From Pseudomonadota bacterium (GTDB taxonomy: Bacteria; Pseudomonadota; Alphaproteobacteria; JAAXGF01): a stretch of DNA of 15,230 bases. Where the stretch lies: contig JADFMW010000035.1 of the NCBI GenBank assembly GCA_022563655.1, forward strand, positions 1-15,230, written 5' to 3'. The position numbers and the translations under genes are program-made. A model generated the notes under the pieces. The model saw only the letters and a program-made list of their open reading frames with translations, was not told the origin of the DNA and did no database searches. Shown one piece after another: positions 6,514 through 14,274 of the stretch; within the stretch, counting starts at the first letter, position 1; the number at the start of each line of letters is the position of its first letter.

Positions 6514-6939
6514 CTAAGGCGCCGCCTCGGGCTTCTTCTCGATCAGCTCGATCTTGTAGCCGTCCGGATCTTCGATAAAGGCGATGACGCTGCCGCCGTG
6601 CTTCATCGGGCCCGGCGGACGCGGGATATTCACGCCTTCGGCGGCCAGCCGGTCGCACGTGGCATGGATGTCGGGCACGCCGATCGCGAGGTGCCCGAAG
6701 CCGGTGCCCAGATCATAGGGCTCGGTCCGGCCCCAGTTATGGGTCAGCTCGATCACCGCGTCGCTTGCCTCGTCGCCGTAGCCGACGAAGACCAAGGTGA
6801 ACTCGCCGCTCGGGTAGTCCTTTTGCCGCAGCAGCTTCATGCCGAGAAGCCGCGTGTAGAAGTCGAGAGACTTCTTGAGGTCGCGCACGCGGATCATGGT
6901 GTGAAGCAGGCGATAGTTCTCGGAAACGGTGCTTGTCAT
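6514..6939 (-). CDS. gloA: Lactoylglutathione lyase (glyoxalase I)
   Basis: The 141-residue cytoplasmic metalloenzyme isomerises the hemithioacetal of methylglyoxal and glutathione to S-lactoylglutathione. It is a two-module vicinal-oxygen-chelate fold. Four metal ligands line up with the E. coli nickel-type enzyme: His13 (LLHTMIRV), Glu64 (AVIELTHNWG), His83 (GFGHLAIGV) and Glu131 (GYKIELIE). The spacing 51-19-48 resembles that of E. coli GloA, and the short length suggests the Ni/Co type rather than the zinc type. Start ATG 6939 is chosen because AAGGAG (6948-6953) lies eight bases upstream; the reading frame stays open to 7131, but that stretch overlaps lpxB. The gene begins 31 bases after the lpxB stop on the same strand and is probably the last gene of the lpx operon. 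It has no functional link to lipid A. Confidence 0.95.
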   Translation of the reverse strand: MTSTVSENYRLLHTMIRVRDLKKSLDFYTRLLGMKLLRQKDYPSGEFTLVFVGYGDEASDAVIELTHNWGRTEPYDLGTGFGHLAIGVPDIHATCDRLAAEGVNIPRPPGPMKHGGSVIAFIEDPDGYKIELIEKKPEAAP

Positions 6940-6970
6940 CGCTTTCTCTCCTTGCCCGCCGGAGGGCGGC

Positions 6971-8158
6971 TCATGACGCTGGCTTCGCGCGCGCGGCACC
7001 GGCGATAACGTCGAGCACCACTTCCGCCGCGCGACGGCTCGGCGGCGTACCGCCCATGCCGAGCAGCTCGGCCGCGCGCCGCGCCTCGGCGCTCTGCTCC
7101 GCGCGGGCGCGACGATCCGCGAGCAGCGCACCGACCGCGTCGGCCAGCAGATCGGGGCGACAGCGCTCCTGCAGCAGTTCCGGCGCCACGGGCCGGTCGA
7201 GAATGAGGTTGACCAAGCTTACGTACGGCACCCGCATCATGCGGCGCGCCGCCCAGACCGTCAACGGGTTGGCCTTGTAGGTGATGACCGCCGGCAGGCC
7301 GGCTATCGCCAGTTCGAGCGCCACCGTGCCCGAGGCGGCGAGCGCGACGGTCGAGGCGGCGAAGGCGTCGTGCTTCTCGTGGCGGCCAGTGACCACGAGC
7401 GTATCGACCGGCCAGCGCGCCGCCGCCGCGGCGACCTCGGCCGCCACCGTCTCGACCGTCGGCGCCACCGCCCGCAGGCCCGGAAAGCGGGCGGCCAGGA
7501 GCCCCAGCGTCTCGCCGAACACCGGCAGCATGCGCACCACCTCGCTATGCCGGCTGCCCGCCAAGGTGCAAACGACCTTGGCCTCGGGGGAAATGCCGTG
7601 GCGGGCGCGGAACGCCGGCCCGTCGCCGCGGTCGGCCCCCTCCTCCACCACCGGGTGGCCGACGAAGCTGCACGGCAGACCGAACGTCTCGAAAAAGGGC
7701 GGCTCGAACGGCAACAGCGCCAGCATGTGGTCGAGCAACCGGGGAAGGCGTGCGGCGCGCCCCGGCCGGTGCGCCCACACCTGGGGAGCGACGTAATGGA
7801 TCAGCGGCATGCCCGCGCCGGCGAGCCGTCGGGCCAGCCGGAACGAGAACTCCGGCGAATCGATCGTGACCACGGCGTCGGGCCGCAACGCCCGGGCCGC
7901 GGCCGCGGTCTGGCGCAGGCGGGCGAGCAGACGGGGAATCCTGGGGACGACCTCGACATAGCCCATCACGCTGAGCTCGCCCATCGGAAACAGGCTCTCG
8001 AGGCCCTCGGAGATCATGCGTTCGCCGCCGACGCCGGCGAAGCGCGCCGCGCCGCCGGTCTTGTCCCCGAGCGCCGCCATCAGGCGGCCGCCGAGCATGT
8101 CGCCCGATGGCTCGCCGGCGACCAGAAAGATCAGCGGACCGGGCGAATCCGCGCTCAA
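6971..8158 (-). CDS. lpxB: Lipid-A-disaccharide synthase
   Basis: The 395-residue peripheral inner-membrane glycosyltransferase (GT19) joins lipid X and UDP-2,3-diacylglucosamine to form the tetraacyl disaccharide of lipid A. The N-terminal VAGEPSGDMLGGRL (13-26), Asp100 in VVTIDSPEFS (matching catalytic Asp98 of E. coli), YVAPQVWAH (122-130), FVGHPVVE (165-172) and LAGSRHSEV (199-207) are family motifs. The start is TTG 8158, which overlaps the lpxI stop as TTGA. The first GGAGG of a GGAGGAGG run (8160-8167) lies four bases before it. No ATG exists before the GEPSGD motif that would keep the fold. The open frame extends upstream to 8401, but that stretch is low-complexity out-of-frame lpxI sequence. 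In VWAHR, a His replaces the Trp I would expect (VWAWR). Confidence 0.95.
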   Translation of the reverse strand: MSADSPGPLIFLVAGEPSGDMLGGRLMAALGDKTGGAARFAGVGGERMISEGLESLFPMGELSVMGYVEVVPRIPRLLARLRQTAAAARALRPDAVVTIDSPEFSFRLARRLAGAGMPLIHYVAPQVWAHRPGRAARLPRLLDHMLALLPFEPPFFETFGLPCSFVGHPVVEEGADRGDGPAFRARHGISPEAKVVCTLAGSRHSEVVRMLPVFGETLGLLAARFPGLRAVAPTVETVAAEVAAAAARWPVDTLVVTGRHEKHDAFAASTVALAASGTVALELAIAGLPAVITYKANPLTVWAARRMMRVPYVSLVNLILDRPVAPELLQERCRPDLLADAVGALLADRRARAEQSAEARRAAELLGMGGTPPSRRAAEVVLDVIAGAARAKPAS

Positions 8159-8985
8159 TCCTCCTCCGGCGCGATGCCGACCACGAACATGCCGGCGGCG
8201 TTGGCGGCCGCGGCGACCGCGGCCTGGTCGATGACCAATGCTCCGGCCGCTTCGACGGCGATGCCCGAGAGGCCCGCCCGCTGCGCACCCTCGACCGTGC
8301 GTGGACCGATCGTCGGCAGGTCGGCGCGCCGCTCCTGCCCCGGTTTCTTGAGCTTGACGAGGACGCCGCCCGGCCCCTCGCGGCGGTGCAGTTTCGCGCA
8401 CCGCGCGAGCAGCGCGTCGGTGCCCTCGACGGCCTCGACGCCGAGGACGACGCCCTGCTGCGCCACCACCGCCTGGCCGATGTCGAGAGCGCCCAGCGCC
8501 CGCGCCACTCTGGCCGCCACGGCGATGTCGGCCCGGGCGTCGGCGTCAGGCTCGAGCGAGCCGATCGGCCCCAAGGGCGCCACGAGGTCGGTCAATATGT
8601 CGTCGACGCCGACCACCCGAAACCCCTCGCCTTCCAGCTCATCGACCAAAAGCGACAGCAGCTGGTTGTCGCCGGACGCGCCCCAACCCAGCTTCATAAG
8701 GAGCTTTCGCGCGCGGCCGTCGAGACGCAGACTCCGCAGCGAGGGACGCCCGACCGGACCGGCGAGTACAACCTCTTCGACGTCGGCTTCGTGAAGCAGC
8801 TCGAAAGTCCGTTTGACCTCCCCCAAGTGCACCCACGCATGCGCCGCCGCGTCGATATCCTCGGCGCGGGCAATGCCCTCGAACGCGACGACGAAGACAT
8901 CGCGCCGGGCTTCGCGGCAGGCGTCGATCAAGCACCGTGGCAACACGCCGGAGCCGGCGAGAATACCGAGCTTAGGCGACCGCAC
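8155..8985 (-). CDS. lpxI: UDP-2,3-diacylglucosamine diphosphatase LpxI
   Basis: The 276-residue DUF1009-family enzyme hydrolyses UDP-2,3-diacylglucosamine to lipid X and UMP, replacing LpxH in alphaproteobacteria. The N-terminal domain begins LGILAGSGVLPRCLIDAC. The C-terminal catalytic domain carries GQAVVAQQGVVLGVEAVEGTD (170-190) and DLPTIGPRTVE, whose Asp222 corresponds to the key Asp of Caulobacter LpxI. The C-terminus AGMFVVGIAPEED is typical. The start is GTG 8985, overlapping the lpxA 3' end by 14 bases. It is forced by the conserved LGILAGSG motif six residues later. There is no strong ribosome site, so translation is probably coupled to lpxA. The stop overlaps the lpxB start by 4 bases. 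Confidence 0.95.
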   Translation of the reverse strand: MRSPKLGILAGSGVLPRCLIDACREARRDVFVVAFEGIARAEDIDAAAHAWVHLGEVKRTFELLHEADVEEVVLAGPVGRPSLRSLRLDGRARKLLMKLGWGASGDNQLLSLLVDELEGEGFRVVGVDDILTDLVAPLGPIGSLEPDADARADIAVAARVARALGALDIGQAVVAQQGVVLGVEAVEGTDALLARCAKLHRREGPGGVLVKLKKPGQERRADLPTIGPRTVEGAQRAGLSGIAVEAAGALVIDQAAVAAAANAAGMFVVGIAPEED

Positions 8986-9775
8986 GACCGTCTTTTGGCT
9001 GGCATATCGCGCGCGGGCTGTCGGCCCCGATGAACTCGACGATATCCATTATGGCTGGGTTGTCCGGGAACAGTTGGGCGACGTCGCTCACGCGTTCGGC
9101 CATCGTGCCCTCTGGGGCGAACAGCAGGCGGTAGGCCCTGCGCAGCAAGCGGATATCCTCGCGGCTGAAGCCCCGGCGCCGCATGCCGATAACGTTCAGG
9201 CCCAACAAATTCGCCCGGTCTCCCATGACCGAGCCGTATGGGATGACGTCATGCTCGACGCCCGACATGCCGCCGACCATCGCGTGGTGGCCGATGCGCA
9301 CGAACTGGTGCACCGCCGCGAGCCCGCCGAGCACGGCGTAGTCGCCGACCACCACGTGGCCGCCGAGGGTGGCGTTGTTGGCCATGACGACGTTGTCGCC
9401 CACGACACAGTCGTGCGCGACATGGACGCCAACCATGAACAGGCCGTGGTTTCCGACGCGCGTCGCCATGCCGCCGCCCTTCGTGCCGGGGTGCATCGTG
9501 ACGTACTCGCGGATCATGTTGTCGGCGCCGATGATCAGCTCGGAGGGCTCGCCCGCGTATTTGAGGTCCTGCGGGCGCGGGCCGATCGAGGCGAACGGGA
9601 AGATGTGGCAGTTCGCGCCGATCTTGGTGCGCCCGACGATGACGACGTGCGATTCGAGCCGGACCCCAGGGCCGAGCACGACGTCGCCCTCGACCACGCA
9701 GTACGGACCGATGGTGACGTCGTCGGCAAGCTTAACACTCGGCTCGACGATCGCCGTGGGATGGACCGTGGCCAT
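8972..9775 (-). CDS. lpxA: UDP-N-acetylglucosamine acyltransferase
   Basis: The 267-residue cytoplasmic homotrimeric left-handed beta-helix enzyme carries out the first lipid A step: transfer of a 3-hydroxyacyl chain from ACP to the 3-OH of UDP-GlcNAc. Hexapeptide repeats run from residue 1 to about 190 (IVEPSVKLADDVTIGPY and similar), followed by a helical C-terminal domain (about 200-267). Catalytic His121 is in HVAHDC, corresponding to E. coli His125. By alignment from that His, Gly169 matches the E. coli hydrocarbon-ruler Gly173, which predicts a 14-carbon acyl preference. The ATG follows the fabZ stop directly (TGAATG), so coupled translation is likely. The length matches the family (about 262-270). 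Confidence 0.97.
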   Translation of the reverse strand: MATVHPTAIVEPSVKLADDVTIGPYCVVEGDVVLGPGVRLESHVVIVGRTKIGANCHIFPFASIGPRPQDLKYAGEPSELIIGADNMIREYVTMHPGTKGGGMATRVGNHGLFMVGVHVAHDCVVGDNVVMANNATLGGHVVVGDYAVLGGLAAVHQFVRIGHHAMVGGMSGVEHDVIPYGSVMGDRANLLGLNVIGMRRRGFSREDIRLLRRAYRLLFAPEGTMAERVSDVAQLFPDNPAIMDIVEFIGADSPRAICQPKDGRAVA

Positions 9776-10243
9776 TCACTCGTCCACGATCATGGCCGTG
9801 ATGGTCGCCTCGGCCACCACCCTCCCGTCGACCTTGGCCTCCGAGTCGAACTTCCACACGTTGCCGCGCCGGTGGCGCTTGTTGACGTGGACATAAAGGG
9901 TGTCGCCCGGCACGACAGGCTTGCGGAAACGGGCCTCGTCGATGGAGATGAAGTAGACCAGCTTGCCTTCCGACTCCGGGCCCAGAGAGTAGACAACCAG
10001 GACCGCGGCCGACTGGGCCATGGCCTCGATGATGAGCACGCCGGGCATCACCGGCCGCTGGGGGAAGTGTCCCTGGAAGTACGGTTCGTTGACGCTGACG
10101 GTCTTGACGCCAACCGCGCTTGCGCCGGCGACGATATCGACGACGCGATCGATCATCAGAAACGGGTAGCGATGCGGGATCATCTGCATCACCCGCTCGA
10201 TGTCCAGCGAATCGCCGATCACGCTGCTTGCCGCCTCCGCCAT
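9776..10243 (-). CDS. fabZ: 3-hydroxyacyl-ACP dehydratase FabZ
   Basis: The 155-residue hot-dog-fold enzyme dehydrates 3-hydroxyacyl-ACP to trans-2-enoyl-ACP in fatty acid elongation. The N-terminal IERVMQMIPHRYPFLMIDRV and the catalytic His59 (FQGHFPQRPVMPG) and Glu73 (LIIEAMAQ) are present. FabZ competes with LpxA and LpxD for 3-hydroxyacyl-ACP, so placing it between lpxD and lpxA can balance phospholipid and lipid A synthesis. It starts at the base after the lpxD stop (TAAATG) and ends at the base before the lpxA ATG. AAAGG about ten bases upstream, in the lpxD tail, may assist initiation. Confidence 0.97.
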   Translation of the reverse strand: MAEAASSVIGDSLDIERVMQMIPHRYPFLMIDRVVDIVAGASAVGVKTVSVNEPYFQGHFPQRPVMPGVLIIEAMAQSAAVLVVYSLGPESEGKLVYFISIDEARFRKPVVPGDTLYVHVNKRHRRGNVWKFDSEAKVDGRVVAEATITAMIVDE

Positions 10244-11269
10244 TTACGTCTTGCCTTTCGTTTTCACCAGCCGCGCCAGGACCGCGGCCTGGCGTTTCCA
10301 CTGCGCCGCCGGAACGGCTGGAAAACCGCCATAGGTGCGGCCCGGCTCAAGGTCGCGCGTGACCCCGGCCCGAGCGGCGAGCTCGACGCCGTCGCCGATG
10401 GTGAGATGCCCGGCAAAACCAACCTGTCCTCCACATACGACGAAGTCGCCGAGCGTGGTACTGCCGGAAATCCCCACCTGCGAGACGACCACGCATCCCT
10501 TTCCGAGCTCAACGTTATGCGCGATCTGAACCAAATTATCAATCATGCACCCCGGCCCGATAACCGTGTCACGACTGCTGCCGCGGTCGATCGTCGTGTT
10601 GGCGCCGATCTCGACATCATCGTGGATGATTACCCGTCCGACATGGGGCATGCGCAAATGCCCCTGCGGGCCCGAAGCAAAGCCGAAGCCTTCCTGTCCG
10701 ATGCGCACGCCAGGATAGATCATGACGCGCTCGCCGACCAGGCAGTGGCTCAGCGAGGCGCAGGCGCCGATGATGCAGTCGTCGCCGATGACCACGCCGG
10801 CCCCAACGACCGCGTTGGCGCCGATGTGGCAGCGTGCGCCGATCTCACAGCGCGGCCCGATCACGGCGCCCGGATCGATGCGGCAGCCGGGGCCCAGCGT
10901 CGCGTCGGGATCGATCACCGCGGACGGCGCGATCCCCGGCTCCACCGTCGGCGGCGGATAAAACTCGCGCACCACCCGCGTGAAGGCTTGGTAGGGTTGC
11001 TCGGCCAGCAGCAACGCCATGCCCGGCGGCGCCCGGTCGGCGAGGCTCGGGTGCACGACGCAGGCGCCGGCGCGGCTCTTCGTGAACGCTTCGATATAGC
11101 GCTTGTTGTCGAGAAAGCTGATGGTGTTGCTCTCGGCGGCGTCGAGCGGTGCGATATCGACGATCCGGATCGATCCATCGGCGCCGGCCTCGAGCTCGGC
11201 CTCGGCTGCCTCCGCCAGCTCGGCCAAGGCATACGGGCCCCGCGCCGAGATGAAACGTGGATCAGCCAT
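10244..11269 (-). CDS. lpxD: UDP-3-O-(3-hydroxyacyl)glucosamine N-acyltransferase
   Basis: The 341-residue trimeric acyltransferase adds the N-linked 3-hydroxyacyl chain to UDP-3-O-acyl-glucosamine, the third lipid A step. The N-terminal uridine-binding domain covers residues 1 to about 105 (NTISFLDNKRYIEA, GACVVHP). The left-handed beta-helix (about 110-305) includes the typical insertion GQEGFGFA (191-198). The two active-site histidines are His251 (QIAHNVELG) and His288 (GHLTIGDG), 37 residues apart as in E. coli (239 and 276). The C-terminus is a helix ending VKTKGKT. The start ATG 11269 is 3 bases after the skp stop, and the stop abuts fabZ. No distinct ribosome site is visible. Confidence 0.97.
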   Translation of the reverse strand: MADPRFISARGPYALAELAEAAEAELEAGADGSIRIVDIAPLDAAESNTISFLDNKRYIEAFTKSRAGACVVHPSLADRAPPGMALLLAEQPYQAFTRVVREFYPPPTVEPGIAPSAVIDPDATLGPGCRIDPGAVIGPRCEIGARCHIGANAVVGAGVVIGDDCIIGACASLSHCLVGERVMIYPGVRIGQEGFGFASGPQGHLRMPHVGRVIIHDDVEIGANTTIDRGSSRDTVIGPGCMIDNLVQIAHNVELGKGCVVVSQVGISGSTTLGDFVVCGGQVGFAGHLTIGDGVELAARAGVTRDLEPGRTYGGFPAVPAAQWKRQAAVLARLVKTKGKT

Positions 11270-11272
11270 GTC

Positions 11273-11851
11273 TCAGTTTTGCGCCAGGGGCACCTTCACC
11301 GACGGCAGGCGTTCGTTGAGCCGAAGCAACACTTCGTCCGATATGTTTAACGCGCTGTTGGCGTATAAGACGACGCTTTGCACGCGCGTCCGCGACAAGA
11401 CCAAGTTGAAACCGCGCTCCTTGGCAAGGTCGCTGATGATGCCGGCCAGCGCTCGCTCCACCTGTTTGATGCCGGTGCCGTAGGCTTGGTCGAGCTCGCG
11501 CTTGCGGGTTTCCACGCCCCGTTCCACCGCGGAGACGCGCGCCGCGAACTCGCGCCGCTTCTGGGCAAACGCTTCCGAGGAGAGGATCGTGCGCTGTCGC
11601 GTCAGCTCCTCTTCGGCGGCGCGCAGCTCGCGTTCCTGCCGGGCGAATTCATCCTGGTAGATCGCGCGCTGCTGCTTGACCTGGTCCCTGATACCAGCCG
11701 CCGCGGTCGACTTCCGCAGGATCTTCTGGGTATCGAGAACCGCGATCTTCGCCGTCGGTATTTCCTGCGCGCCGGCAAAGCTTGTCGTGGCGGCGACAAC
11801 CGCCGCGGCCAGGACGGCGGCCAGGGCGAAGCGGGCTGATTTCCCGTGCAT
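11273..11851 (-). CDS. skp: Periplasmic chaperone Skp/OmpH family
   Basis: The 192-residue product is a secreted chaperone that keeps unfolded outer-membrane proteins soluble on the way to the Bam complex. A Sec signal peptide is clear: a basic start (MHGKSAR), a hydrophobic core, and probable cleavage after Ala28 in FAGA-QE. The mature start IAVLDTQKILRKSTA is the conserved small core. Residues about 55-140 are charged helix suited to the two coiled-coil tentacles. A C-terminal strand region follows (RGFNLVLSRTRVQSVVLYAN). It is longer than E. coli Skp (161) but ordinary for this class. The gene starts 3 bases after the bamA stop, with GAGG about nine bases upstream. Position between bamA and lpxD is the conserved arrangement. 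Confidence 0.93.
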   Translation of the reverse strand: MHGKSARFALAAVLAAAVVAATTSFAGAQEIPTAKIAVLDTQKILRKSTAAAGIRDQVKQQRAIYQDEFARQERELRAAEEELTRQRTILSSEAFAQKRREFAARVSAVERGVETRKRELDQAYGTGIKQVERALAGIISDLAKERGFNLVLSRTRVQSVVLYANSALNISDEVLLRLNERLPSVKVPLAQN

Positions 11852-11854
11852 GGG

Positions 11855-14248
11855 TCAGAACCTCGTTCCAAATGAAAAAGTGAAGACTTTCGTTACGTCG
11901 AAGTCTTCCTTAAGGAGCGGCCAGGCGAAATCCAACTGCATCGGTCCCAAGGGAGAAACGAATGAGATGCCGAAGCCGGCGGAGGCGCGCAGCGAAGCCT
12001 CGTCGAGGAGCCGTGGAACCCCTTTCACAAATCCCGCGCAAGCATTACCGACCGGGATAATCGCACCGTCAGCGACAGGGTCCGCGCCCGGGTCTTCACT
12101 GGTCCCTGGGTCAGCTTGGTCGATCTCGGTCAGCGTGCCGACGTCGGTAAACAGCCGGCCGCGGAAGTTGAGCTCTTCGGCCAGGCCCAGCGGGAAGCTG
12201 ACCGAGGCTGTTCCTGTCAGCCTGATGTTGCCGCCGAGAGCCTGGTCGGTGCACGCGTCGCGGGGGCCGATGCCGGACGAATCGAAGCCCCGGAAACTCC
12301 TGCCGCCGACGAAGAAGCGGTCGCTCAGGCGGACGTCATCGCCGGAGAAGCCGAAGATATTACCAAAGGAGGCGGCGAGGCTGCCGACCCATGTCTCGGT
12401 GATCGAGCGATAGTATGTCCCGCTGATACGGTGGCGCAGGAAGTTGACATCACCGCCGACGCCCGCGACCATCTGGTTGAGGCGGATGACGTATCCCTCG
12501 GTTGGCTCGAAGCGATTGTCGCGCACGTCGTAGGATAGCGTCTGGCTGACGGACGAGGTCACCCTCCCGCCTTCATCCGTGGTGATGAAGGGCGAGGAGG
12601 ATCCACTCACGCCCGATATGGTGTCTTGCTTTAAGCCGAACTCGACTCGGTGGCGTATGCGATCGGTGAGGGGATAACCGGCGCGCAGCGCAAAGCCGAT
12701 CGATTCGCGGTCGAAATCGTCCTCGCCGGTGACATCGATGAGACGGCGGAAGACGTCGAAGCCGGCGGCGAGGTCACGCCCGAGGAAGTAAGGCTCGGTG
12801 AAGCCCAGGTCGAGCAGTTGCTGCTGCCCCGATATGCGGAACGAAAGCCGCAGTTGCTGACCGCGGCCAAGCAGGTTCTGCTCGCTAAGGGAAATGTCGG
12901 CGAGTGGACCTTCGAGCGACGAGAATCCCGCGCCGAGCTGGATCTGGCCGGTCGGCCGTTCGGCTAGGTCGACGTCGATGACCAGCTTGTCCGGACTCGT
13001 CCCGCGGACCCTGGTCACATCGACCTTGTCGAAGAAGCCGAGGTTGCGGATGCGTTGCTGAGACCGACGCAGCTTTGCCGAGTTGAAGGCGTCGCCCTCG
13101 ACAAGGCGCATCTCGCGGCGGATCACTTCGTCTCGAGTGCGGAAGTTGCCGCTGATGTTGATGCGCTCGACATACGACCGCGACCCCTCGCCGATCTTGT
13201 ATGTGATGGTGATGGTACGGGATTCTCGGTCCCGGTCCTCCGCCCGTTCGACGTCGACAAAGGCAAAGCCGGCGTTTCCGACTTCATTGGTGAGCTTCTG
13301 GATCGTCTCTTCTACTTTATTGTCGTCGTAAAGTTTGCCAGTTTTTGTACGAACATGTTTGAACAAGTCTTTGACTTCTAGGCCGCGAATATTGTTTTCA
13401 ATCTTGACGGCGCCGAAGTGGTACCGTTCTCCTTCCTCCAAGGCAAAGGTGACGAAGAAACCGCTGCGATCGCGGGTCAACTCGGCGACGACCGAAATGA
13501 CTCGAAAGTCGGCGTACCCCTTTGACCGGTAAAACCTGCGCAGGAGCTCGCGGTCGAACGTCAGGCGATCGGGGTCGTACGTGTCTTCGCCCGTCAAGAA
13601 GCAGGATAAACAGTACCAGCGCGACTCCTTGGTCCGGATCTTGCGCTTGAGCGTGCGATCACTGAGCCGGCTGTTGCCGATGAAGCTGATCTTGCGGATG
13701 CCGGTGAGGGGCCCTTCATTGATCTCGAACACCAAGTCGACACGATTTTGCGCTTGGTGGATGACCTTAGCCTCGACGGTCGCCGCGAAACGGCCGCTGC
13801 GCCGGTAAACCTCGAGGAGTCGCGCAACGTCGCTCTGCACCCTGCTGCGGGTGTAAACGACGCGCGGGCGCAGTTCCACTTCGAGCGCCAGCTCCTCGTC
13901 GCTGAGACGACTATTGCCTTCGAAGGCCCGGCGGTTGATGATCGGGTTCTCCAGCACGCTCACGACAAGCGTGCCGGCCTCGCGCCGCAGGCTGATGTCG
14001 GCGAACAGGCCTGTTTCAAACAGGGTCTTGAACGCACGATCGATGCGCTCGCGATCGAACTCGTCGCCGACAGCGATTCCGCCGTCCTGAAGGTAGGCGC
14101 GCACCGTCTCCGCCTCGATGCGCTGATTGCCCTCGACGCGAATTTGCTCGATGACCCTCTCCGGGCGTTGCGCCGCGAGCGGGCCGGCCGCGAGGGCCAT
14201 GGCCGCCAGCACGGCGAGTACGCCGATCATCCGAATGAAGCGCGTCAA
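11855..14248 (-). CDS. bamA: Outer-membrane protein assembly factor BamA
   Basis: The 797-residue product is the central subunit of the Bam complex, which folds beta-barrels into the outer membrane. A signal peptide (MTRFIRMIGVLAVLAAMALA, cleavage near AAQ27) is followed by five POTRA domains at about 31-100, 101-180, 183-273, 276-354 and 357-430, then a 16-strand barrel (about 435-797). The loop-6 motif appears as GGRSFRGFDSSGIGPRD (648-664), and the C-terminus KVFTFSFGTRF ends in the required aromatic residue. The start is TTG 14248, because GGAGG (14254-14258) is five bases upstream and the resulting signal peptide has a basic n-region. An ATG at 14230 would also leave a signal peptide but has no ribosome site. 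It begins 26 bases after rseP. Oddities are CLSC at 213-216 in POTRA3, C666/C737 in external loops, and an AT-rich patch at 13311-13380. Confidence 0.97.
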   Translation of the reverse strand: MTRFIRMIGVLAVLAAMALAAGPLAAQRPERVIEQIRVEGNQRIEAETVRAYLQDGGIAVGDEFDRERIDRAFKTLFETGLFADISLRREAGTLVVSVLENPIINRRAFEGNSRLSDEELALEVELRPRVVYTRSRVQSDVARLLEVYRRSGRFAATVEAKVIHQAQNRVDLVFEINEGPLTGIRKISFIGNSRLSDRTLKRKIRTKESRWYCLSCFLTGEDTYDPDRLTFDRELLRRFYRSKGYADFRVISVVAELTRDRSGFFVTFALEEGERYHFGAVKIENNIRGLEVKDLFKHVRTKTGKLYDDNKVEETIQKLTNEVGNAGFAFVDVERAEDRDRESRTITITYKIGEGSRSYVERINISGNFRTRDEVIRREMRLVEGDAFNSAKLRRSQQRIRNLGFFDKVDVTRVRGTSPDKLVIDVDLAERPTGQIQLGAGFSSLEGPLADISLSEQNLLGRGQQLRLSFRISGQQQLLDLGFTEPYFLGRDLAAGFDVFRRLIDVTGEDDFDRESIGFALRAGYPLTDRIRHRVEFGLKQDTISGVSGSSSPFITTDEGGRVTSSVSQTLSYDVRDNRFEPTEGYVIRLNQMVAGVGGDVNFLRHRISGTYYRSITETWVGSLAASFGNIFGFSGDDVRLSDRFFVGGRSFRGFDSSGIGPRDACTDQALGGNIRLTGTASVSFPLGLAEELNFRGRLFTDVGTLTEIDQADPGTSEDPGADPVADGAIIPVGNACAGFVKGVPRLLDEASLRASAGFGISFVSPLGPMQLDFAWPLLKEDFDVTKVFTFSFGTRF

Positions 14249-14252
14249 GTCG

Positions 14253-14258
14253 CCCTCC
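14253..14258 (-). promoter_or_regulatory. Ribosome binding site deciding the bamA TTG start
   Basis: The minus strand reads GGAGGG from 14258 to 14253, followed by CGAC and then TTG at 14248. Measured from GGAGG, the spacing is five bases. No comparable site precedes the ATG at 14230, so the TTG start is preferred. Confidence 0.65.
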
Positions 14259-14274
14259 ACCAAGCCGACCGAAT

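Noticed and set aside
8159..8401. N-terminal extension of lpxB
   Set aside because: The added sequence is Arg/Gly-rich and lies inside lpxI in another frame; known LpxB proteins begin shortly before the GEPSGD motif.
8813..11350. 845-codon plus-strand open frame antisense to lpxI, lpxA, fabZ and lpxD
   Set aside because: It is His/Asp/Arg/Ala-rich without family motifs. It mirrors the hexapeptide-repeat genes on the minus strand, which have clear catalytic residues. High GC alone produces such open shadows.
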